A stretch of 31,973 nucleotides of DNA from an uncultured Collinsella sp. (GTDB taxonomy: Bacteria; Actinomycetota; Coriobacteriia; Coriobacteriales; Coriobacteriaceae). The position numbers were made by a program, and so were the translations under genes. The notes below the pieces were generated by a model that was not told the origin of the DNA, did no database searches, and worked only from the letters and a program-made list of their open reading frames with translations. Where the stretch lies: the NCBI GenBank assembly GCA_900757205.1, contig CAAENA010000002.1, forward strand, positions 1 through 31,973. Reading direction: 5' to 3'. Below are positions 7,858-14,249 of the stretch, piece by piece. The stretch's first letter is position 1. Each line of letters begins with the position of its first letter.

Positions 7858-8220
7858 TTACTCCTTGGGGAAAACGAGGCCGTCGATGCAAACGTCAACG
7901 CGCTCGACCTCGACACCCACCTGGGCATCGATGGCGGCGACTACAGCGGCGCGAACGGCCTCGGCGAGTTTCTTGAACGGATAGCCAAAGAACACCACAA
8001 CGCGCACGGTGAGTGCGAGCTTGTCGCCGACGACCTCGGCCTCGACCGCCGGCTCGGAAGCCGGGGCCTTGGACGAGAGCATCATGGAGACAAGGTTGGT
8101 GGCAAGGTCCTTGACGCCAACGGAGGCGATGCCCTCGACATCCGACACGGCGCGCGAGACGATGGCGGTCAGAACATCGGGCGAAATGCCGATGCCGTCA
8201 ATCTTGATTTCCTGGGGCAT
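7858..8220 (-). CDS. Asp23/Gls24 family protein
   Basis: This 120-residue protein belongs to the alkaline-shock Asp23/Gls24 family: ISPDVLTAIVSRAVSDVEGIASVG near the N-terminus, then a beta-strand segment (LALTVRVVVFFGYPFKKLAEAVRAAV) and a closing VDVCIDGLVF. Members are linked to envelope stress or found near cell-envelope membranes, but the molecular role is not settled. GGAGGA lies shortly before the ATG. Position between efp and nusB is typical for Gram-positive genomes. Confidence 0.9.
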   Translation of the reverse strand: MPQEIKIDGIGISPDVLTAIVSRAVSDVEGIASVGVKDLATNLVSMMLSSKAPASEPAVEAEVVGDKLALTVRVVVFFGYPFKKLAEAVRAAVVAAIDAQVGVEVERVDVCIDGLVFPKE

Positions 8221-8244
8221 GAGTCCTCCTAGAAGAGTTGGGTG

Positions 8245-8808
8245 CTAGACGCGGGAGACGAACTTGCCGTCGCGGGTGTCAACCTTGATGACCTCGCCCT
8301 CGTTGAGGTACATGGGGACCTGGATGACGGCGCCGGTGTCGATCGTGGCCGGCTTGGTGGAACCCTGGACGGTGTCGCCCTTAAAGCCCGGGTCAGTCTG
8401 GACGATGGTGGTCTCGATGAACATCGGCGGGGTCACGCCCATGAGCTCATCGTCAGCAAAGAGCAGCTGGCAGATGTCGTTCTCGCGCAGCCACTTGGAG
8501 TTCTCGCCCACCATGTCCTCGGGAACGGGAACCTGCTCATAGGACTCGTTGTCCATGAAGATGTAGTCGGTGCCATCGTTGTAGAGGTACTGGAACTCAC
8601 GGGTGGTGAGCATGACGCTCTCGAACTTGGTGCCGGCGTTGCAGGTGTTCTCGACGACGCGGCCGCTCTTGATGTCGCGGGTCTTGTAGCGCACAAACGC
8701 GCCGCCCTTGCCCGGCTTGACATGCTGGAACTCGACGATGGTGTAGACCTTGTCCTTAATGCGGAGACCGAGGCCGTTCTTGAAGTCGGCGGTAGAAATG
8801 GTAGGCAT
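8245..8808 (-). CDS. efp: Translation elongation factor P
   Basis: EF-P relieves ribosomes stalled at proline runs. This 187-residue protein has the three-domain length of the family, with KOW-like domain I containing the tip loop HVKPGKGGAF; the conserved lysine is Lys34, the modified position in several bacteria. The C-terminal domain ends VDTRDGKFVSRV. The start at 8808 (MPTISTADFKNGL) follows AAAGG; an upstream frame extension of eleven residues is not family-like. It is the first gene of the efp-to-recN group and has its own -10 box at 8866-8871. No modification enzyme gene is nearby. Confidence 0.95.
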   Translation of the reverse strand: MPTISTADFKNGLGLRIKDKVYTIVEFQHVKPGKGGAFVRYKTRDIKSGRVVENTCNAGTKFESVMLTTREFQYLYNDGTDYIFMDNESYEQVPVPEDMVGENSKWLRENDICQLLFADDELMGVTPPMFIETTIVQTDPGFKGDTVQGSTKPATIDTGAVIQVPMYLNEGEVIKVDTRDGKFVSRV

Positions 8809-8865
8809 AGTGACCTTTCTTGTTATGGGCAGAACGCACAAGCGTCCAAATTACATACGACCGAA

Positions 8866-8871
8866 ATTATA
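8866..8871 (-). promoter_or_regulatory. -10 box of the efp operon
   Basis: On the minus strand a perfect TATAAT lies about 58 bases before the efp ATG and just after the terminator of the upstream aminopeptidase gene. The -35 region is weak. It probably drives efp through recN. Confidence 0.65.
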
Positions 8872-8913
8872 CACTTGCAGACGGCGCCTGCAGCGAGCGC
8901 ATAAAAAGAGAAC

Positions 8914-8945
8914 GCGGGGCGTCCGAATCGATCCGGACGCCCCGC
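8914..8945 (-). terminator. Terminator after the M24 aminopeptidase
   Basis: A perfect 12-bp GC-rich stem (GCGGGGCGTCCG / CGGACGCCCCGC) encloses an 8-base loop. Minus-strand T residues follow a few bases later. It separates the aminopeptidase from efp. Confidence 0.85.
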
Positions 8946-8967
8946 CCCAAAAATCTATCAAAATGGG

Positions 8968-10098
8968 CTAGCAATCGATGACGTGGAGGTCATGCGGCGT
9001 CTTAGTGAAGGGCTCGTAGCCGTTCTCGGTGACCACGCCGTAGTCCTCCAGGCGCACGCCGCCCACACCGGGCAGGTACACGCCGGGCTCCATGGTGATA
9101 ACCGAGCCGACCTCGATGATGTTCTTGCTGCGGTTGAAGTTAGGCAGCTCGTGGATGTCAATGCCCACGCCATGGCCCAGACCATGGTTGTAGTAATCGC
9201 CATAGCCGGCATCGCCAATGATCTTCTTGGAAAGCTTGAAAATGTCGTTGCCCTCGACGCCCGGATGAATGGCGGCAACGCACTCCTCGTGCGTACGGCG
9301 CACGAGCGCGTACAGGTCGAGCTGCTCCTGGGTAGGCTCGCCCATCACGACGGTGCGCGTCATGTCAGAACGATAATCGCAGTAGCCCGCGCCGTAATCA
9401 ATGAGGACGAAGTCGCCCTTCTCGATCACGCGGTCGCTCGGAACGGCATGCGGGTTGGCGGTATTGGGGCCGCTCGCCACGATGGAGCCAAAGGCCAGGC
9501 TGTCGGCACCGTTGGCGAACATAAAGTTCTCGAGCTCGTTGCGAACCTGCTTCTCGGTCATACCGGGCTTAATATAGCCGAGCATGTGCTGGAAGGCGGC
9601 GTCGGTGATCGACTGCGCGTGGCGCATGAGCTCGATCTCCTCGGCGTCCTTGATGGCGCGCATCTTACGGATGTCGTCATGCATCAGCGGCAGCATGCAG
9701 GCAACGGAGCGGTCCTCCAGGCCACGCTGAATACCCTGGTAGAAATTGATCTGCATGTCGTCCTCGACAGCGCAGACGCGGCACTTGTTGGCCGCGATCT
9801 TGCCGGCGACCCAACCGGGGATGGTGCCCTCGTCCATGTCGTAGACCCAGGGGCTGCCGGCGGGCGTATTCTCCTCAAAGCTGTTGAGATAGCGCGAGTC
9901 GGTATGGAACAGGCACTGGTCGGCCGTAATAAACGCAGCATGCGGGAACTCGAAGGTGTAATCGAAGACGCCCTTGACGCCCGTAAGCCAACGAAGGTTG
10001 GCCTCGTCGCGCACCACGATAGCGTCGTAGCCACGCTCAACCATCAGGGCACGGACACGCTCGATACGACCGGCAGGACCGGCAGCAAACTCTGACAT
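8968..10098 (-). CDS. M24 family Xaa-Pro aminopeptidase/dipeptidase
   Basis: This 376-residue cytoplasmic metallopeptidase should remove N-terminal residues ahead of proline or split Xaa-Pro dipeptides. Residues about 10-130 form the creatinase-like N-terminal domain. The C-terminal pita-bread domain shows the dinuclear-metal ligands: the two Asp in LIDYGAGYCDYRSDMTRT, the His in HGLGHGVGIDIHE, the Glu in ITMEPGVYL and the Glu in GVRLEDYGVV. AAAGGA precedes the ATG. It lies upstream of efp, a frequent pairing in Gram-positive bacteria, here separated by a terminator. PepP and PepQ activities cannot be told apart by sequence alone. Confidence 0.92.
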   Translation of the reverse strand: MSEFAAGPAGRIERVRALMVERGYDAIVVRDEANLRWLTGVKGVFDYTFEFPHAAFITADQCLFHTDSRYLNSFEENTPAGSPWVYDMDEGTIPGWVAGKIAANKCRVCAVEDDMQINFYQGIQRGLEDRSVACMLPLMHDDIRKMRAIKDAEEIELMRHAQSITDAAFQHMLGYIKPGMTEKQVRNELENFMFANGADSLAFGSIVASGPNTANPHAVPSDRVIEKGDFVLIDYGAGYCDYRSDMTRTVVMGEPTQEQLDLYALVRRTHEECVAAIHPGVEGNDIFKLSKKIIGDAGYGDYYNHGLGHGVGIDIHELPNFNRSKNIIEVGSVITMEPGVYLPGVGGVRLEDYGVVTENGYEPFTKTPHDLHVIDC

Positions 10099-10154
10099 GC
10101 AGATTCCTTTCTTGTTGTCTCTATAAAGACGGAACGGGTCTCAACCGAACGACG

Positions 10155-10170
10155 GAATCGCGCGCGATTC
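10155..10170. promoter_or_regulatory. 16-bp perfect palindrome upstream of the aminopeptidase
   Basis: GAATCGCGCGCGATTC is fully self-complementary and lies 57-72 bases before the aminopeptidase start. It could be an operator or a GC-rich coincidence. Confidence 0.3.
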
Positions 10171-10195
10171 GCAACCGATTGGAAACCCGCCCCTC

Positions 10196-10224
10196 AACAT
10201 GATACGAAAGACGATGTATGTCAA
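10196..10224 (-). promoter_or_regulatory. Candidate promoter of the aminopeptidase gene
   Basis: A consensus TTGACA (10219-10224 on the minus strand) lies just after the aroB-like stop. At 17 bases the -10 would be CATGTT; at 14 bases it would be TATCAT. Neither arrangement is ideal. Confidence 0.35.
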
Positions 10225-10230
10225 TAAATC

Positions 10231-11340
10231 CTAGAGAAGTTCTTTGCGAGAAGCCAAGTAGGCGTGAGCATGGCGGTCGAGGACCTCGTCCTCAACGCTC
10301 GTTAGACGAATGGCGCCGAGTGCCGCGGGCAGCGGCAACATACTACGGTTCGAGCGGGCAAACTGCTGCCTGCGGAACTCCTCGATATATGAGGCAGGCT
10401 CCAGATCGAAGGCAAGCTCCTCGATACCAAAGTCCTCCAGGCAGTCATCGACCTCAAAGACGTAATCGATATCAAAGTCGCAGGCATCATGTGCTAAGCG
10501 CGCCTCAAAGCGCATGCCCTCAGACAGCAGCTGGTAGGCAGGAACCTGCGCCGCGGCTTTACCCAGGCAGGCGCGCAGGGTACGCTCCCCCATCTTGCCA
10601 AAATCGAGCGCATGGCGGGCGCTCGGGTTCGTGGCCATCAGTACGTCCTTACGGGCAGTCTGAGACCACTGAACGGCATTGACGAGCGCGACCTCCTCGC
10701 CCGCGAGAATCTCGGGGACGGTCTCAGTAAACTGATTCCAGCGGGACTTGCTGCTCGAAAGCATGGTGCCAACAAGTACCGCATAGCCGAGCTTGAGGTC
10801 CTCGGGGTCCGCCTCGCGAACAAGGTCGAGGTCGCACACGACCAAGCCCGGCTCGGGACGGAACGCGATAGCGGGAAGCGCATTCGTCGACGAGGCGACA
10901 AGCGGCTTCATGGTCGTCGCAACCGTGAGCATGGCGTCGAACGTCGTCGGCAGCAAGGCGCACTCGGTGCGACCGCACCACTGATTGGCACACCAACAAA
11001 CGACCGAACAGGTCGCCGTGTCACCGACAGCGACAACGAGATCGTCGCAGGTAATGCCGTTAGCCGACAGGGCGCCAAAGACGGTATCGGCATCGGCCAG
11101 CGTAGCACCGGCAGGAGAAACCTCGAGGACGAGCAGCGACACGGCAAAACCGGCGTCGACCAGCGCATGCTCGACGACCTCGCCAAAACGCTCGGATGTA
11201 GCGTCGTTCCAAACCACCATCGCGCGCTTAGGCTTGCCCACGGCCGAGGCAAACATGCGCGACAGCTCCTCGAACGCGCCCAATCCAACGCGGACATCGA
11301 CACTGCGGTTTTGGAAATTGATAAGTTGACGGCGAATCAT
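10231..11340 (-). CDS. AroB-like protein lacking the catalytic residues
   Basis: This 369-residue protein is placed and built like 3-dehydroquinate synthase, directly after aroK with a four-base ATGA overlap. Its best family traces are LLPTTFDAML, the VVCDLDLV segment and ARHALDFGKMGERTL near the C-terminal domain. However, the NAD-binding GGG motif reads VGD. The VDSSVGGK motif reads LTVATTMKP. The AEVIKYG segment with the metal-binding Glu is missing. The two metal-binding His of the LNLGHTFGHAIE block are replaced. The frame is intact without stops, so this looks like a maintained pseudoenzyme rather than decay. It may have another activity or regulate its neighbour; a canonical AroB may exist elsewhere. 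Confidence 0.7.
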   Translation of the reverse strand: MIRRQLINFQNRSVDVRVGLGAFEELSRMFASAVGKPKRAMVVWNDATSERFGEVVEHALVDAGFAVSLLVLEVSPAGATLADADTVFGALSANGITCDDLVVAVGDTATCSVVCWCANQWCGRTECALLPTTFDAMLTVATTMKPLVASSTNALPAIAFRPEPGLVVCDLDLVREADPEDLKLGYAVLVGTMLSSSKSRWNQFTETVPEILAGEEVALVNAVQWSQTARKDVLMATNPSARHALDFGKMGERTLRACLGKAAAQVPAYQLLSEGMRFEARLAHDACDFDIDYVFEVDDCLEDFGIEELAFDLEPASYIEEFRRQQFARSNRSMLPLPAALGAIRLTSVEDEVLDRHAHAYLASRKELL

Positions 11341-11870
11341 AGCAGTCCACGCTCCAAAAGCATCTCGGCACAAAGGTAGGAAACGTCCTCGAAGGACTTG
11401 TTGCGAATATCAAGGGTAATATCTGCGGCCTGGCGATACAGCGGACGGCGATGCTCAAACAGGCGCGCAGCGTGCTCGGGCGAGCGGAAATCGGGCCGGG
11501 TATCGGAGCGGCGAATCTGGCGCAACGAGTCCTCAAAGTCGCCTTCGAGGTACACGCATATACCCATCTCGTGCATCAGTTCAATGTTCACCGGCGTCTC
11601 GACGATGCCACCCCCGCACGACACCAGCAGGCTGCGCTCGCTTTGAAGCGAACGGAGTGCCGAGGTCTCAAGCTCGCGAAAACGATCCTCGCCCTCGGTC
11701 TCAAATATCTCGGTCACCGACTTGCCACATCGACGCACAACCAAACGATCGGTATCGATGAATCGACGCTTGAACATAGTGCCCACGTTACGCGCGAGCG
11801 TCGACTTGCCCGCGCCCAAAAAGCCGATAAAGAAAATATGGTCGCAGCCGTGTTTGATGTGCTGAGACAT
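11337..11870 (-). CDS. aroK: Shikimate kinase
   Basis: This 177-residue P-loop enzyme phosphorylates shikimate at the 3-position on the way to chorismate. Walker A is GFLGAGKST (residues 16-24). The substrate-binding DTD is at 39-41, the FRELE segment with Arg63/Arg65 follows, and the GGG motif is at 86-88. The lid region contains DTRPDFRS. The length is normal. Its stop overlaps the start of the AroB-like gene, and it follows the YqeG-type gene after eight bases. Confidence 0.93.
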   Translation of the reverse strand: MSQHIKHGCDHIFFIGFLGAGKSTLARNVGTMFKRRFIDTDRLVVRRCGKSVTEIFETEGEDRFRELETSALRSLQSERSLLVSCGGGIVETPVNIELMHEMGICVYLEGDFEDSLRQIRRSDTRPDFRSPEHAARLFEHRRPLYRQAADITLDIRNKSFEDVSYLCAEMLLERGLL

Positions 11871-11878
11871 GGCGAAAC

Positions 11879-12376
11879 CTATTCCTCGCAGGGAAGGTCG
11901 CGCAGGGCCCGGCGCTCAAAGATACGGAAGATCTGCGTGTACCACAGGTCCTGGGTTGCCTGCGGCTTGACCAGAATAGTGTCAACACCGGCAAAATTAC
12001 CGCTCCACACGTCTGTGTACAGCTGATCGCCGATCAGCACCGCCTCGTCTGCCGTGGCGCCGAGGCGCTTAAGACCCGCCTTCAAGGCAAACGGGGCGGG
12101 CTTCATGGCGTGGCTGATGGCCTCGAGTCCCAGCTCGCGTGCAGAGCTCATGACCTGATCGCGATGCCAGTTGTTGGACACCATGCACAGCTTAAAGCCT
12201 TTGGCGCGGGCGGCGTCGAGCCAAGCGGAAACCGCGGCGGGAACCTGCTCGGTGTCGCGCGGCACCAGGGTGTTATCGCGATCGAGCAGAATGGCGCGTT
12301 TGCCGTCGGCCCACAGGGTATCAAGGTCGATGCGATCGACCGAGGCAACGTATCGTTTGGGGCTAAAAATCCTCAT
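11879..12376 (-). CDS. YqeG-type HAD phosphatase
   Basis: This 165-residue HAD-superfamily IIIA protein shows motif I LLDRDNTLVPR (Asp32 and Asp34), motif II VSNN, and later KPAPFALKAGLKRL and IGDQLYTDVWSGN. These are the signatures of the YqeG family, whose substrate is not firmly known. The real start is the ATG at 12376, with GGAA upstream and one base after the mltG stop; the longer open frame is out-of-frame mltG sequence. In Gram-positive genomes yqeG often sits beside shikimate or ribosome-assembly genes, as here beside aroK. Confidence 0.88.
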   Translation of the reverse strand: MRIFSPKRYVASVDRIDLDTLWADGKRAILLDRDNTLVPRDTEQVPAAVSAWLDAARAKGFKLCMVSNNWHRDQVMSSARELGLEAISHAMKPAPFALKAGLKRLGATADEAVLIGDQLYTDVWSGNFAGVDTILVKPQATQDLWYTQIFRIFERRALRDLPCEE

Positions 12377-12377
12377 G

Positions 12378-13811
12378 CTAATTCCAAGACTGTTGATGCT
12401 CTTCGTAGGTTTGCGAGAAGTACTCCTCGTCCTGCGTAATGTAGAAATACAGGTCATCGGAGTCGGTCGGTTCAAGCGTGGCCTTGAGTGCCTCGAGCGA
12501 CGGAGAGCAGATGGGCGTGGGTGGCAGGCCCTCGTGCTTATAGGTGTTATACGGGCTATCGCTCTGCAGGTCGTCGGCGGTAACCTCGCCACCGGTGACA
12601 TACATCATGGTCGCATCGCTGTTGAGATAGCGCAGACCGTCGAGTTTGCCGGCAAGGCGGTTGTAGAAGACCGAGGCCACGTGCGCACGTTGATCGGCGT
12701 TGAGGCCCTCACGCTCAACGATAGAGGCCAAGTTGACGATGTCGTAGTCGGACATCTCCACACCGTAGCGCTCCTTGATCTTGGCTTCGCAGCTCGCAAA
12801 GTCAAGCGACTTGTACTCAGTCTTAAACTGATCGAGCATGGCGCGAATCACGTCATCGGCCGTCGGCGAATCACCCAACGAATAGGTCTTGGGGAACAAG
12901 AAACCCTCGAGCGAGTCGTTGGCGGCGCCCTTAAGGAAGCTATAGTCGTCAACGTAGTTGGAGGCCTTGGCCTGGTTGAGGAAGTCTTCCTTAGAGATGC
13001 TGTCGTAGGCCTGGGCCACGCGGTCGGCGACTTGATCGACCGTTAGGCCCTCAGGGATAGTCAGCGCATTGGAGCCCGCGTTGGGGCCTTCCATGAGCTG
13101 CTGAACAACCTTGGTCGCATCCATGAGTGTGGTGAACGAATAAGTACCAGGCTTAAGCGACATATCGGCGTTGAGCTTTTTCACCGCCGCGTAGTAATCC
13201 TTGGGATTTTCGACGATATGGTTCTCGGAGAGAATCGAGGCGATCGCATCACCCGAAGCACCGTCGGGAATGGTCACCGTAACCTGCTGACCAGCCGTGA
13301 CCTTCGTATCCTCACCGGCAAAGAAGCCCTTGACGGCAGGCACGACAAAGAAAGCGATCGCAGCAAGCGCGAGCACCGCCACCACAACGCCGATGATCAT
13401 GGGAACCGGAGAACTCTTCTTTTGGACACCGCGACGAGCATGCGTGTTGTAGCTCGAGCGGGTCGCCGGAGCAACGCCATGCGAGCCGCGAGCGTGATGC
13501 GAATGCGATTGGGGGGCCTGCGTTCGCTGGGTAGGTGCCTGCTGCTTAAAGCGGGTACCGCTTGCAGGCTGGGTCGTACGAGCAGTGGGCTGCTGAGCCG
13601 CGTGAGAGGCCGGATGCTGAACCGAATGAGCAGAAGGCTGCTGACCCGTCCGTTGAACAGGTTGGGCCGAACGGGAGGAGGACTGCACCCAGCGCGCGGC
13701 AGACTGAGCTGCGCGCTGGGTCGGCTGTGCCGGACGCTGGCCAGGCTGGGCAGGGCGCGACGCCGGCTGACGTGTACGATTCGGCTGGCGCGGATCGGGA
13801 GCGCTAGGCAT
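12378..13811 (-). CDS. mltG: Endolytic murein transglycosylase MltG
   Basis: MltG cuts nascent peptidoglycan strands in the membrane and sets their length. Residues 1-135 are a low-complexity cytoplasmic segment rich in Gln, Pro, Ser, Arg and Ala, then one transmembrane helix at about 136-160 (PMIIGVVVAVLALAAIAFFV). The extracellular part carries a LysM-like region and the YceG catalytic domain with the motif LASIVERE, where Glu366 is the likely catalytic residue. GAGGAGG six bases before the ATG at 13811 fixes the start, which overlaps ruvX by eight bases. At 477 residues it is longer than the Escherichia coli protein because of the N-terminal tail. Confidence 0.94.
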   Translation of the reverse strand: MPSAPDPRQPNRTRQPASRPAQPGQRPAQPTQRAAQSAARWVQSSSRSAQPVQRTGQQPSAHSVQHPASHAAQQPTARTTQPASGTRFKQQAPTQRTQAPQSHSHHARGSHGVAPATRSSYNTHARRGVQKKSSPVPMIIGVVVAVLALAAIAFFVVPAVKGFFAGEDTKVTAGQQVTVTIPDGASGDAIASILSENHIVENPKDYYAAVKKLNADMSLKPGTYSFTTLMDATKVVQQLMEGPNAGSNALTIPEGLTVDQVADRVAQAYDSISKEDFLNQAKASNYVDDYSFLKGAANDSLEGFLFPKTYSLGDSPTADDVIRAMLDQFKTEYKSLDFASCEAKIKERYGVEMSDYDIVNLASIVEREGLNADQRAHVASVFYNRLAGKLDGLRYLNSDATMMYVTGGEVTADDLQSDSPYNTYKHEGLPPTPICSPSLEALKATLEPTDSDDLYFYITQDEEYFSQTYEEHQQSWN

Positions 13812-14232
13812 GCGAAACCTCCTCGTTTTTACGATCAAGCCACGTCTGCAAAAACAGGCTGGCGGCAATCATGTCAATCTTGCCCCTCATCTGTTTTTCG
13901 TTGAGGCCCTGCTCGCGCAGGATACGCTTGGCCTCTTGCGAGGACAGGCGCTCGTCCTCAAACTCCAACGGAAGATCGAGCTCGTCGGCAATCTTTTGCG
14001 CAACAGCGGCAACACGCTCGGCCTGGGGACCGGGCTCACCGGCCATGGTCAGGGGACGCCCACTTACCAGGATATCGGGCTCATAGTCCTCGACCAGGTA
14101 GCGGAACGTCTTGGCCATACCGGTGACCTCTGCAGCCGGGAGCACCTTGACAGGCATCGCCATCTTGCCATCACGGCTCGAGACGGCGATGCCGATCCTG
14201 GTCTCCCCTATGTCCAGCGCAAGCGCGACCAC
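13804..14232 (-). CDS. ruvX: Holliday-junction-resolvase-like RuvX (YqgF)
   Basis: This 142-residue RNase H-fold nuclease begins with the motif LALDIGETRIGIAVS (first acidic residue Asp7), has FEDERLSSQEA in the middle and closes with KIDMIAASLFLQTWLD. YqgF proteins act in pre-16S rRNA 5'-end maturation and resemble RuvC. The start is a GTG at 14232, 17 bases after the alaS stop, with a weak AGG upstream. The alaS-ruvX order is common across Gram-positive bacteria. Confidence 0.93.
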   Translation of the reverse strand: MVALALDIGETRIGIAVSSRDGKMAMPVKVLPAAEVTGMAKTFRYLVEDYEPDILVSGRPLTMAGEPGPQAERVAAVAQKIADELDLPLEFEDERLSSQEAKRILREQGLNEKQMRGKIDMIAASLFLQTWLDRKNEEVSHA

Positions 14233-14249
14233 AGCGATTACCTAGATTC

